Origin: Sitta carolinensis | Taxonomy: Eukaryota > Chordata > Aves > Passeriformes > Sittidae | Direction of reading: 5' to 3' | Assembly: GCA_032173965.1 (NCBI GenBank) | Contig: CM063290.1 | Span: forward strand, 7,527,501 to 7,591,500 | Length of the DNA: 64,000 nucleotides | Part shown: piece after piece, positions 1-10,745 of the stretch | Layout: every line of letters begins with the position of its first letter | How positions within the stretch are numbered: position 1 is the first letter of the stretch | Notes under the pieces: generated by a model | The model's database searches: none | What the model was told of the DNA's origin: nothing | Seen by the model: only the letters and a program-made list of their open reading frames with translations | Program-made: the position numbers and the translations under genes

Positions 1-690
1 TGGTTCTCGGAGTACCGTGGAATATTTCCCGTGATATTCGTAAGAATAATTAATTCGTAAAACAGAAAAATCAATATGGGTTTTGGGTGGCTTTGAATTA
101 ACTGAAAACAATCAACACAGAGGACCATTAATCACAAACGCTGGTACCTCTTTCGCTTTTCCCCCGTTAAGGATGAAGTTTCTGCGTCTCTTTCAAGTGT
201 ATTTATGCTTCTGGTTTTACAAGAAAAAAGTGAGGATGCAACAAGACCAGTCGCGTTGTCCTCTCTATACTTTTAACGCTAGCATATTGTTTGATTACTA
301 ATTCGAGTTAATATGATCTTTATGGCAACATAACAGTGGATAATTGGCCCTTTTTCTGAACAACAATGTAAATCACAATCGCTTTATTATTTAATAACGT
401 CAAACGCTTCGTTGGATTGGCCCCGACAGAGAAGACCTTTTCTTTCTAGGCAGTGTTGTTGAGAAAGAACAATGCAGATCTAATTGTGGAGATTTCAGAA
501 GTTGGCTCCTGTAAATGAACAGCTTAGATATGGAAGTTCCAGCAGATGTCTGCACTTTTCCCTGTGACAAACCTTGTAACCCCCCTTCCTCCCCCTCTGC
601 CCCATCCTCCCCCCTCCCCGACTTATTGAAGATTTTTTGTTCTCACATCCTAGCAACAACCTAAATCTTCCAGTCGCGAATACACCCCTT
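1..690. other. AT-rich non-coding DNA with retained CpGs, enhancer-like
   Basis: No credible coding frame is present. The segment is AT-rich and carries homeodomain-type cores (TAATTA near 50, ATTAATC near 130) together with CpG dinucleotides kept in AT-rich context, for example around 398-415. A pyrimidine-rich stretch at about 578-620 leads into the first CpG island. Such texture is typical of conserved regulatory DNA beside developmental genes, but conservation is not shown here. Confidence 0.3.
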
Positions 691-2620
691 TCCCCTCGTT
701 GCTACCCAGCCCTCAGATGGCCGCCTCAAGCGTACACACCAAATTAGCGCTTGGCCCAAGGCGCGCTTGCCCCTCGCTCGCCCCGGGCCCCCCCATCAGC
801 TGCGGGCTGGGGGTGTCGGGCCGCCGGGGGTACCCGAGGGGCTTGTGGCTCCCGGCGCTGCCTTCGCCACCCTCTCGCCAGCCCTGTAGACGTGCCAGGG
901 GTTTGTTTTGCAACAGTTTGGAGGCGGCTGCAAGTTGCGCTCGCCGTTCTGTGGCAGGAGCGGTCTCAGGGTCTGCCAGCGCATGGGGACGCGGGACGGC
1001 GCCCCGCGATGTGCCCCCCTCTGCCCCGGGGTGCTGCCGCCCCTGTGAGCGGCCTCCGTGACCCAAACCTTGCCGCTCCACCCTGACAGCAGCAGCCAGC
1101 CTTTCCCGGCTGCGGGGCTGGGGCTCCTCGGCACAAGTTGAGCGGCTTCTGGCGGGGGGCCTCCCCTGCCCGCCGCTGCCCGCGGAGCTCCCCCCGGGTT
1201 TCCCTTGCGCTGCAGGAGCCCTGCCTGCCATGGGCCGGTGGGTCCGCTCACCGCCGCCCCTCCGAGGACAATTCCGCGCAGGGGAGTTGATATGGCAAAC
1301 TTTTGCGGTGGGCGCTGGCAGCGCTGCTGGGCCCCCGCCCCGTCCCGTGCTCCCCCGGCCCCGGCAATGGGTGCTTGGCTGCCCGATAAAGCCCCGTCAT
1401 GGGCGGCGCGGGGGGAGCAAAGGAGCAGAGCCATGGGGGCCAGCCCTCCGCGCAGCCCATCGCTGCCAGGGGTGTCAAGAGATGAGGCAGGTACACCGAA
1501 TTCGGGATATTGTCCCTTTAGTGCGGGGGTTTCGATGATTTGATTTTTGACAAACCAGCTAAATCCTCTTGTGCCGCCAGCGCGGCGAAGCTCCTTTCTG
1601 CTGCCTCCCGGAGTGCTCCCCCAGCTGCCCGCGGCAGGAGCCACCGGGTCCCAGCGCTGCGGGTCCCCGCTGCTGCCTCGGGGGTGCCCGGGGCCCCGGC
1701 ATCCCTCAGCGGGGCACCAGGCACCGGGGGCACCGCGGCCTCACACCTCCGACGGGTGGGGTTTTTATTTGTTTGCAAGAACCCACTCCAAAAAAAGTAC
1801 TGAAAACACAGTCTTGATCACTAAAATTGCCCGAAAAAGAAATCCAAGTTGAGTGACTCGCCCTGTCTGTAACCGTGGGAAGCGGCTGATGAATCCCTGT
1901 TGACCTTTGAGCTTTTTCGCCTCGAGTGGGTAGAAAAATCTTGATTTTTTTTTTTTTTTTTCTACCCCTAGCTTTCCCGGTTTGTTTGTCTTCCAACTTT
2001 ACTTTTCCCCGCTGACATCAGCTGGCGGGGGGGCACCGAGCCCAATGGATGCTGCCTGTGGGAGTGAGGGAGCAGAGGGGGCGCGGAGGGAGCAGGGGTC
2101 GCTGGCGCTCTCCCGACGGGCACCCGCGGCCCCGCGGCGTGCCAAGGGTTAACTGTGCCCTCTCTGCTCGGCCAGGGAACCACAAATGCCTTCAAGCGGA
2201 GAGCGAGTCCCGCAGCCCCGGGACCCAGCGGGCCGGGCCGGGCCGGGCCGTGCCGGGGGCGGCCCAGGCGGCCGCCACTCCCCCGCAATGAGCTCATTTC
2301 CATGTCTGCGCCTCCCGCAACTGTGAGAAAATCTGCCGGGACATCCCGCGTGCCGATGCTGCCTGGGCTGCCCCGGTCGCCTTGGTGACAGAGCCTGGGG
2401 GAAACTACATAAAGAAAATAAACCGAAACTTTTCCCGGAGCCGGCCCAACGCAGGCAGAGGGGGATAACTCCACGCCCACGCGTGTCGCTCGTGGGGCCG
2501 GGCCGCCCGAACACCCGCCTGGAGCCGTGCGCGGGCTGGGGGCGGGGAGGGGCTGGTGCAAAAGTGCCCACAGGGGACAGTCCGGGAGGGGGAAGGGAGC
2601 GCTGAACAGCCCCACACTTA
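690..2620. promoter_or_regulatory. CpG island 1 (large, about 1.9 kb)
   Basis: This is a long GC-rich block with frequent CpG and short C or G runs, including a four-copy GGGCC tandem near 2,230-2,249 and a guanine-quadruplex-like stretch at 2,533-2,553. The T-rich, AT-rich interval at about 1,780-1,975 splits it into two lobes. Open frames on both strands, up to about 280 codons, exist because GC-rich DNA has few stops; none has a recognisable domain. An island this size usually marks a promoter, or an unmethylated Polycomb domain at a developmental gene. No transcription start or coding exon could be fixed. Confidence 0.85.
2376..2389. promoter_or_regulatory. RFX X-box-like site
   Basis: The 14-mer reads GTCGCC-TT-GGTGAC, one base away from the RFX consensus GTNRCC-N2-RGYAAC (RGYAAC is GGTGAC here). 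It lies at the edge of CpG island 1 in a segment that looks enhancer-like. Function is inferred from the motif only. Confidence 0.35.
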
Positions 2621-2932
2621 TCAATAACAAGATGTATAAATATCAAAGTGAAGGAGCCCGAGTAAGTCTTTCTAGAAACGCGGAGGAAGCTTAAGCAGCT
2701 TTCTTTAATGGTGATTTGTAGCTCTGTAAGGGGCACGGATAGCAAATACCCTGCAGGTGCATGTTGTAACACTGCCATCCGGACTTTAATGTAGATTACT
2801 CTCCAACTCGTTTGATCGGTCCTTTGAAACCCTTTACAATTGCCTGTGACGAACCGCCAGTCTCAGGTTTTTTTTTTTTTTCTTTGAATAATGCCTTAAG
2901 GGTAAGTCCTCGGGCTTTTAAAGATCTCCAGC

Positions 2933-2937
<5 letters not shown>
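2620..2937. other. AT-rich spacer with TATA-like element and T14 tract
   Basis: Immediately right of CpG island 1 there is a TATAAATA-like element at about 2,635-2,642 and a strong splice-donor-like GTAAGT near 2,661. The two are too close together to be the TATA box and first donor of one transcript. A T14 run lies at 2,868-2,881. Nothing coding is seen. Confidence 0.3.

Positions 2938-2974
<37 letters not shown>
2938..2974. repeat. Poly(A) homopolymer, 37 bp
   Basis: An uninterrupted run of 37 adenines. I see no retroposed gene, LINE or SINE body directly upstream, so it is not obviously a retroposon tail. Confidence 0.97.
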
Positions 2975-2975
<1 letters not shown>

Positions 2976-3431
2976 ACGTTAGGTTTTTACTTTAGAGCGT
3001 GGGTCCGTGTCTCTCAACTTGGGGCTGTTAACAGGCATCTTTTAAATCATTAATCAACTGATAACCATCAACTTTGGAAGGGAGATACGGAGATCTTCTA
3101 AAGACCTCCAAACATTTCTGTGACATTTGGGAACATACTGGTTAAAATTTAGAAGGCCACAGCCCATCCCTCCTGCTGAAGCTCTGGAGCTGGTGGGTCT
3201 CCGGTGTTTACGGACTCTCAGCTGGGTAAATCTGTGCTGTAGGTCTTTTCGCTGGACATCGAGAACCTCCTGGAGGGGGTTTGAAGGGTGATGCAGGGGA
3301 GAAGCCCGGCCGGGGGTCTCCCTGCTCCCCGGTCCGGAACGTCCCGCATCCCGGCCCTGCTCTGGGACCCTCGACCCTGCTGTGTTAGTGCCTCCTAGCA
3401 AAGAGTGAGCGGTTTTTGAGGGGGGTAAAGG
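2975..3431. other. Unique non-coding spacer between two poly(A) tracts
   Basis: Moderately GC-rich DNA between the A37 and A47 tracts. A minus-strand open frame of about 140 codons runs through it, but it starts with phenylalanines and lysine-free low-complexity sequence derived from the homopolymer and shows no domain. I assign no function. Confidence 0.5.

Positions 3432-3478
<47 letters not shown>
3432..3478. repeat. Poly(A) homopolymer, 47 bp
   Basis: An uninterrupted run of 47 adenines, the longest homopolymer in the window. There are no flanking direct repeats that I can recognise as a target-site duplication. Confidence 0.97.
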
Positions 3479-3480
<2 letters not shown>

Positions 3481-4089
3481 CACAATAAACCCCTCAGATA
3501 TTTCCACTCTCACGGCAAATAACGTTTAACCTTTGATATTTATTCGTTACTATTAATTAAAAAAAAAATAATTGCTGAACTTCTGGCCCTTCAGCTTCCA
3601 CAAGCGGCGCTTTGTTTCTCTAAAATAAACTTGGGAGAAGCGATCCCTTCGTATCAAACTAGGGATTTGAATTAAAGGCCCATTTGGGACACTTGAGACT
3701 ACAAAGGGTTACACATAAATAAATGCCACATTTGCCTATTGCAAAAGTTTTCTCTGTCCTTTCTCAGTCACAACAGGGGAGGAAAAAGCCGTCGTTTATT
3801 ATCTAGTGCTGGGCAGGAGCAGCCCCTCCAGAATGTGCTCTTAGATTTGGCCGGCAGAAGAGGGACTCTTTTTTCCCCCCCCTCAACAGCAGCTCCTTTT
3901 GTTCTCCAGATCTCTTTCCTAATTTCAAGCTTCACTTGCAGATCCTAAGTTTGTTTGTTAATGACGCTATTACCATCTGGCTCGTCCTACTTTCCAAAAG
4001 ATATAAATCTCCCCAGTTTCATTGCCTACATTATCATCTAAGTGCCACCATAGCTGGAAGAAAAATATGCTTTCAAGGTTGCAAATTCT
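3479..4089. other. AT-rich non-coding spacer
   Basis: AT-rich sequence with several TTAAT/ATTAA cores (around 3,550-3,565) and short CpG-containing words. No coding frame, repeat family or RNA gene is recognised. Confidence 0.5.
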
Positions 4090-4420
4090 CTTGCACGGAG
4101 CGGGTTCCCCGGGCGCGGGGCTGCCGCCCGCCCTGCCGGGCTGCGGCCACTCGGGAGGGACGCGGCCAAATGGATTTCACCTTGCAGCGGTGCTGGGAGA
4201 GGAGAGACGGCAGCATTTAAGTTTTCCACCAGAAACTTAAGTGAATCTCCCCCCGCTCCCCGCCCCCCATGGCTCTTGGCCCCCTTTGTGGCTGTTTAAT
4301 GCATCTGGCTACTTTGAACCGTTATCTTCCGCGGGGAGAGGGACGCCCGCCCGCCCGGCGGGGCGAGGCCAGGATGGGTCCTGCTCCTGGCAGGCTCCTG
4401 TTTGCCCTCACCCAGCGTGA
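4090..4420. promoter_or_regulatory. CpG island 2 (small)
   Basis: GC-rich, CpG-dense lobes at about 4,090-4,160 and 4,320-4,380 flank a less GC-rich middle. No exon is recognisable. Confidence 0.7.
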
Positions 4421-4560
4421 ACCCCCGTCCCTCCGACATAAGTACATATTCCATACGTGTGAATAAACCCTTCCCACAGGCGCTGTACAGTAAAGGGAAG
4501 AAAAGTTTGGGCTCCTCTTAGTGCAAAGCGGCTGCAGATTTGTGTGCGTTTAAGCATAAA

Positions 4561-4602
4561 GGGCCGGGGGGAGGGCGAGAGGGGATGGGGGAGGGAGTTG
4601 GG
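4561..4602 (+). other. G-quadruplex-like guanine runs
   Basis: At least five separate runs of three or more guanines lie within 42 bases, separated by loops of at most seven bases. This fits the usual quadruplex-forming pattern on the plus strand. It sits between CpG island 2 and the AT-rich DNA to its right. Confidence 0.6.
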
Positions 4603-5890
4603 TCGGTTTGTGTATGGGCTCCACAATGACTCTATTTATTCGCTGCAACCAGCCAGGGCAAATTGAATAGGCGAGAGAGAGACACTCAGCCTTCCCAACG
4701 CGTGGGCTTTGTGGGATCCAGTCCCCACTAGCAGATTTCGACTGCTAATTTCCCATTCTCAGGGGTCTCCTGCGAGAAGACACGGCCGTGCCCATCAACT
4801 ACGGCTCCCCCAAACACTGTCCGTGTTTCCAGTCCTTAACCTCTCCGCCTACAAGTTTAGCGTCAGAAGAAGTTTAATCATTTATTGTTTCTTTGCTGGA
4901 TCTCGGGCAATGTTTCTGAGGACGAAAAAAAAAAAAAAAACAGACAACCAAATATTTTATTTATTTGACTATATGTATATGCACACGCACACAGACACAC
5001 ACACACTATTGTCAAGTGAAGGAAAAGATATTCCTTTAATATGGGAAAGAAACCCAGGGATTTTTCTTTTTCCTCGAGTGATCTGATTGTTATAAATAAT
5101 TACGGATGAAAAGAAAACTCACTTATTATGCACTTCTAATACTGTGGCTGCACAAGAGAGAAAGGGGCCAAACCAGTGATTAATTAATATCGCACTGGCA
5201 TAGCTATTTTCTCGCGAAAGGCCTTTCCCCCCTCGCTGCTGCTGAGTTATCATTCCAGCTCGAGTCATGTGTAGCCAGGAAGGGATCTTGTTTATAAATT
5301 TATATGACGACCTTTTCTTTGTGTGTGCTCTAAAGTTGATATGGACAAATTGCAGAGGTATACAATTTAAGTAGATGCACTTTTAATCACCGATCATTAA
5401 AATGGTTATGTTAAATATACTCAATTACATGCATGACTTCACCCTAACAGTACTTTCTATTCTCCCAGCTGCTCACGTATTCCTTAACTATAGTCAGCAG
5501 AAGAAACTCGATTATGCTGAATCCATACATTTCTATGGATTTCATCAGCCTAATTAATGCTTCAGTGTGGTCCATGTGTCTGAATGGTCCCTTTGCCATT
5601 ACTTGGGTAAGGAGGCAGTGCTGGAATGCAGAGGGTCTTTCTTTCAAGGATACCCATGGGGGTCACTCTAGGACTCTAATGGCAAAGGTAGCAAGTGTTA
5701 AATAGCAGAAACATGCAGAGAAAAGGAAGGCAGCGATGTAAAAGGGACATTGATACTGTAGGTATGCCCAACAGGTCAGTGATGATAATTAAAACGCTTA
5801 AAGAAGAAAAGGTAAATGGAAAGCTTCCACAATTCGCAGCATGCCTGGTTAAAAGCAAACGAACCAGCGCAAAGAAACGCACCTGACGGG
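4603..5890. other. AT-rich intergenic DNA with A16 and CA-rich tracts
   Basis: Contains an A16 run (4,925-4,940) and an imperfect CA microsatellite (4,981-5,007). An inverted repeat has CCAGTG/CACTGG arms around a TTAATTAA core (5,173-5,198). The stretch from about 5,280 to 5,560 is rich in TTAAT-type words and may be regulatory. No coding exon is supported. Confidence 0.5.
4981..5007. repeat. Imperfect CA microsatellite
   Basis: Short alternating CA array interrupted by G substitutions. Confidence 0.85.
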
Positions 5891-5912
5891 AAAAAAAAAA
5901 AAAAAAAAAAAA
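5891..5912. repeat. Poly(A) homopolymer, 22 bp
   Basis: Pure A22 run followed by a short GAAA-rich tail. Confidence 0.95.
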
Positions 5913-5974
5913 GAAAGAAAAAAGTTGACAGCAGATTTTTATACTAAATAACTACTAGGACAGCCTCTTCTGTG

Positions 5975-6180
5975 AGCACCGCGTTTGAATGCCCCGTCCC
6001 TTCTCTAATTTTCTCGTCGAAATGCAACGTGTCAGGGAGAGGATGCCCGGCCGGGCAGAGCGGGCGCTCCCACGCTGCCGGTCCTGGCACCACCGAGGCT
6101 TCCTGCAGTCCCCCGGTACTGCAGATGCATGGGGAGCTGGGGGAAGGAGCTCTCCCCCTCCTCTCCACAGCTTTCTTCCG
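5975..6180. other. Short GC-rich segment upstream of promoter-like site
   Basis: GC-rich with scattered CpG but too short for a standard CpG island. It lies directly left of the CCAAT and TATA elements at 6,233-6,290, so it could be proximal promoter DNA. Confidence 0.4.
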
Positions 6181-6232
6181 AAACGAAGAAGCGATTAAAA
6201 TGAAGGGGATGTTGCAGCCTTAGGGGAAACAG

Positions 6233-6320
6233 CCAATGGCTGCTTTTATAACACATCTTCCCATCTTAGCATTTAGCGGGATATAAAAGGCACGCGTCCT
6301 GCTATTCCAGCAACATTTTA
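6233..6320 (+). promoter_or_regulatory. Candidate CCAAT/TATA core promoter
   Basis: A CCAAT box at 6,233-6,237 is followed 45 bases later by a canonical TATAAAAGG at 6,282-6,290. CpG-containing DNA and an initiator-like CTATTCC at 6,302-6,308 come next. TATA to initiator is about 22 bases, shorter than the usual 28-31, so a start nearer 6,312 is also possible. On the minus strand TTATAAAAGC (6,242-6,251) forms a second TATA-like box pointing left. The first plus-strand ATG downstream (6,331) opens only 17 codons, so any transcript here would probably be non-coding. Confidence 0.35.
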
Positions 6321-7979
6321 ATCGACGAGAAATGCATCGAGTGGGTTTTTTCTTTTTTTATTTTTTTTTCTCCCACCTGTTGTAGTAGAAGACCATCTGA
6401 TCACACCTTTCTCTGGCTGCTGGGAGACGTGAGAGAAAATCAGAACTCTTTCTTGTCACCCACTGCTCTGTCAAAAAGGTGGTATTGGAGCCCGCATCTC
6501 TTTCCTGTTTCTCCACCAAACAATCGCCAGCTCAATTGTCCTAACTTCGAGTCAGTGCCTCGCTTCAGCCTTCATCCTTCAAGTGGAGAGAGAAAGCAGG
6601 GAAGATTTCAGATCTATAACCAAATTATAACCTAGGAACTTTATGCTTGTCATGCTAATTTAATGACTTTTATAGTAAGTGTAGACTTTCTGTCTTTTGA
6701 AATTAGCTCTTCAAAACGCTTTGTGTAATGACAGGCACTAGACATAAGAGACAAATGCACAAGCAATAGTGGGATAATAATCTGGCAAACACTGCACCAT
6801 TTAATATTAAAATGGAGAACAAAGTGCGTTAAATTTCAGCGTAGAGGTGCATCATTGTCTGATGGCATTGGTGCACACCTGGGCTCCAGAGTGACCCAAG
6901 AAGGGGGGGGTCCTCCAGTGGCCGCCGTGCCTGGGTTCACCTGGAAAATGAGCAAATACCAGATGTGCAGTACAAAATAGTGCTTCACCTAATGCCGAGT
7001 GCCTTTGCTTTCTGGTGGTGTTCACACGTGCTGAGTGCTGTAAACATCCTGATTTCGACAGGCTGGTTCTGCTGGGCCCGGCCTCCCGCTCGGTTCCCAG
7101 CAGGGGCGTGTGGGAGGGTGAAAGCGCTGTCTCGCACTGCAGGGCTCGGAACGAACACATTCCCTCCCTCCGAAAGAGCGTTTCTGCGCTCACATGAGTG
7201 GTCCAGAAATCTGTCCAAGAGATGGTCTTGATAACAAAGGGAGGAGTAAACCCAAAGCTATAGGTGTATTACAATCTGGGAGACTCACTCATTGCCTATA
7301 ATTGTAAATAAGGTAAGTTCACACGACGATCGAGTAACGAGGGAACAAGAGCCCCATTTTAATCAGGTGGTTATCTCTCCTTGGTGGAGATCAGAGCTCC
7401 ATTGCTCCTGGCCTTCTCATTGTGCCCCCCTGCTGGAAATGACAGCTCCTTCAGAAATAACCAACTTGGTCCCTGGATGGGATTTCAGCTCTTTTGCACT
7501 ACACATGTACCAATTGTCATTTTACAGCTACAGAGAAACCCCTAAATTATATAAGTGTATAAACTCGGTCTCATTAAATCCCTCCTTTTGGATAGCCTCG
7601 GAGTTGGAGAGTATATAACTGTAAGCCAGAAAAGACTTAAATTATATCCGAATGGGGATTGAAACGTAGTGGCACTTAGGCACACTTCTTGTCTCAGCTA
7701 CAGAGGTTTCATTTTTCCCCTTTAGAGTCTTATAATATTCAAATGCAAAGTTTCCTTATGTCAAATCAAACTGTCTGAAATCCTGTTTCTTGATTGAGCC
7801 TCCGGGGCCCTTTTTGGTGAGGACAAAACCACAAGGATATAATCAAACACCATAGCCTGACCAAAGTGGAGTTTATCGTTCATCTGAGAGAGCTTCCTAG
7901 TTTGAAACTAAAGCCTTTTGCTTCCAGAAAGCATCTGAACATGCTGTGTGAGTTGTTTTCCTGCGCATGTGTGCGGGTA
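6321..7979. other. Intergenic DNA between promoter-like site and CpG island 3
   Basis: Mostly AT-rich, with a locally GC-rich part near 6,880-7,190. TAAT-type and CpG-bearing words are scattered through it (for example 7,310-7,345). No domain-bearing frame, repeat family or RNA gene is recognised. Confidence 0.45.
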
Positions 7980-8800
7980 AATCGGGCTGTGCAGTAGGGA
8001 CGGGAGGCCGAGGGCAGTGTTTACCCCGCGACTTAGAGCAAACCCTGCCCGCGGGTTGGTTGGTGCTCCACCCAAGCCGATATGAAAATAACCACTCCGG
8101 TGGGAACCCCTTGCCCACGGGAGCTGCCGCTGCCGCCCCCGCTGCCGCCGGGGCACGGCCGGCCCGGCGACTCCGCCCGGGGCTCTCCCCGTCCCTCGTC
8201 CCGCCGTGGGGCACCCCGAAACGGCTGCGCTGGCTCTCCTTTTGGGCAGCGCTACCAGCCCCGGGAGAGGGGCACGGGTCCTGCGGGCATCGCCCTGCAG
8301 AGCCCCGCGCCGAGCCCCCCAAAGCTGGGTTTGTCGCAAGGGGGCCGCTTTCCCCCTTCTCCAGCCCTGGCAAGAGGGTCAGTGGTTTAACCAGGCGTCA
8401 CCAGGACTTCGTTTTATCCCCGGTCCACTGAAGCGTGTGGCTTTTAGTGACTGATGGCCGCTGTGGCTGTACGCGGCACAGTTGCTCTCACGGTGCGTGC
8501 TCCAGATGGGCACGTCCCGCAGGCTCGGGGCGGGGGGCACGGCCGCTTTGGAAAGGCCACCGAGACACTGAGATTTGTTCTGGGTCAACCCTCCCCTAAC
8601 GCCAAAGTTGAGAAACAACTTTCGCAGCGTGTGTCGGGAAGGGAGGGAGCGGCAGTGGAGCGGCAGCGGGTGCCGCGGTGCGGGGCGCCGGCACTCGAGG
8701 CTGCCGAGGCAGGGGGCCACCGTGGCTGGGGGCTGTCCCCCCACCCGCCCCGGCGCATCGCCCCCGTCCCTCTTCCTCCCCGAGCCCCGGACGCGTAGAC
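7980..8800. promoter_or_regulatory. CpG island 3
   Basis: CpG-dense GC-rich block of about 0.8 kb, with two lobes (about 8,100-8,360 and 8,520-8,790) and a less dense centre. All six frames contain proline-, arginine- and glycine-rich open stretches without recognisable domains, as expected in such DNA. Confidence 0.85.
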
Positions 8801-9199
8801 AGCACGTTTCCAAACTTTGAAATGCCAAATCACGTTATTGCTGTGGCAGGAGGCTGCTTTCGTATCTGTGACAGCTGAGTTTTCCCCATCGATTATGTGA
8901 CACTGCAGTTCATTTACACAGCTCAAAAGCTTAAAGACACTGGAGGAGCCCCCGGTTTAACCCGAAATCCTAACAGAAAGTGAATCAACTTTCTGGCCAG
9001 TGTTTAAACTGATAGATCAAAACTTAATTTGGAGAGACAGAGAGGGAGAGAAACGACAGCACGGATTTATCTTGGCCGGCGTCCTTCGCTGAAACTTTAG
9101 AAACTGCGGCGTGGAAAATCCAGGGCCGAGATGCTAATGAGAAGGAGCGCGTTGGGTGTTCGGGGATGTTATAGATTTCAGAACGCAGATTACAACGCC
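8801..9199. other. AT-rich spacer between CpG islands 3 and 4
   Basis: Lower-GC DNA with CpGs retained in AT-rich context and several short homeodomain-like cores (near 9,130-9,140). This fits a regulatory spacer. No coding evidence. Confidence 0.4.
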
Positions 9200-10460
9200 T
9201 GATTTTTTGTGCGGGTGCATGAAATAGGTGCGTGGCCCGAGGCTGCCGGGTGGCACCGGGCTCCGGGGCGTCCCTGCCCGTGGGGTCGGGCAGAAGTTCC
9301 CGGCCGGGCAGGAGCCTCCCAGGCTCACCCATCCGGAGCGCTCCGGCCCCGCCACCGGGCGGCAGGGAGGGCTTGGGGAAGAGGGGGTACTGGGAGGGTG
9401 GCATTTTCCTCTCTCCCATGTGGACGGGATCGTCCCCCTTATGCTGCCGGGTTCTTCGCTGGGCTTCTTTCAGTGGGGGCTTTCTAGGAGCCAGCCCAGC
9501 GCCCGGTCCCTGACGCTCCCTCCCCCGTCCTCGCCGAGGTTTCATTACTTGCTGTTAGTGCCTGGAAACAATAAAGGATGTGGGACTGGGCTTTTATTGA
9601 TTATTTGTCACCCTGTATTTGTCAGTTTCAATAACTTTTCCTGAAGTTTTACTTACGGGCACTTGAGCTTTCGGATTAGGCCAGCTCTGCGGATTGCAGT
9701 GAGGGGTAATTATCCGCTGGCCTGCTTCCCTGCAGCCGGAGAGAAAAGAGCATTAACGTATAGAACGGGCAGGATCCGGCCTGAGCCCCCCCCTAAAGCG
9801 CTGCCCGGGCGAGAGGCGGGAGCGGCCAGGAGCAGCCGCGGCCGCGCCAGCTGCCCCCGGCCCCCCCGCCGCCCCCAGCCCCGGGGTGCAGCCAGCCCGC
9901 GCTCTGCCTCCCGGGGGCCCGGGCCGGGGGGCTCCCCCAGGCCGCCGGAGCCCCCCTTCCCTCGGTTTGGAGGCGAGAGATCAGCCCTCAAGAGACGGTC
10001 CCGCTCTCGGGAGGGGGGACCCACGGCGCTGGGGCCCGAACCGGGGCTCTCGGCTGCGGCCAAATCCCCGGGATTCAATTAAAAAGCTGGCTCGCGCCGC
10101 TGGCGGGGAGGCGAAGCCGGGGGATTTGTATTATGAAGATCGACTCTTCAAAACTGCCCGCCTGGCAGCCCGGCCGCGCTCCCGCCGGCCGAGGGGACCC
10201 GGCTGCCCGGCCGGACCCCGGGAGCGGCAGCGGGCACCTGCGGACAGCGGGCGGGGCAGCGGCCCCCGCCTCTCTCGCAGTGTTTTCAGAGAGAGGGGTC
10301 AAACCTTCCTCGAGAGAAAAGACCTTATCCCTGGCCATCCTCCTCCTCTAATAAGTTTCCTACGTCTCCCGAGCGCTGCCCGCTGCTCCAAACGCGCTCC
10401 GGCCGTACACATTGTAAGCACGCTAAAGGCGGGCATCGCCGCACCGCGGGCTGGCAGGGT
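9200..10460. promoter_or_regulatory. CpG island 4 (about 1.2 kb)
   Basis: Two GC-rich lobes (9,210-9,540 and 9,750-10,460) are separated by an AT-rich strip that includes ATTGATTATT near 9,596. CpG density is very high at 9,790-10,060. The 234-codon plus-strand frame starting at 9,886 has no recognisable domain and runs on into the AT-rich element on the right, so I do not call it a gene. Confidence 0.85.
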
Positions 10461-10479
10461 GCCTGTCGTGGCGAGGATA

Positions 10480-10745
10480 GCGTTTGATGCGCTGTATCTC
10501 ATGCCACTGCAAGCTAAGAGACAAGCAAACACAGAGTGCCCAGTTACACGGGATTTAATTACAGCGGAATGCATTCTTCATGCTGATTAGGAGCAAAATC
10601 AATCGGGGGCTTATTTGCGACAATGAACCAATAAAAAGCCAATTTAATAAAGTAATAATCTCGGCCCCAAATGGTCTAAATATTATTGTTTCAATGTCAC
10701 TGAGGGAATTCGGAGTGGAACTGTTACACAGAGAAGATCAGGGAG
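10480..10745. promoter_or_regulatory. Candidate conserved enhancer next to CpG island 4
   Basis: This AT-rich segment abuts the island and packs many regulatory cores: TAATTA at 10,556-10,561, a PBX/HOX-like ATCAATC at 10,598-10,604 and CCAAT at 10,628-10,632 and 10,639-10,643. CpGs are kept throughout despite the low GC content. That combination is typical of deeply conserved non-coding elements at developmental loci. Open frames crossing it look like chance. Conservation is inferred, not observed. Confidence 0.45.

Noticed and set aside
796..1644. Minus-strand open frame of 282 codons
   Set aside because: It lies wholly in CpG island 1, is rich in G, A, P and R as expected of GC-rich DNA, overlaps other open frames on both strands, and has no domain.
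2630..2670. TATA-like element with nearby GTAAGT as a promoter plus first exon
   Set aside because: The donor lies within about 25 bases of the TATA-like box, upstream of where transcription would begin.
9886..10590. Plus-strand open frame of 234 codons
   Set aside because: It crosses from CpG island 4 into an AT-rich enhancer-like segment with a sharp change in residue content; no domain or splice context.
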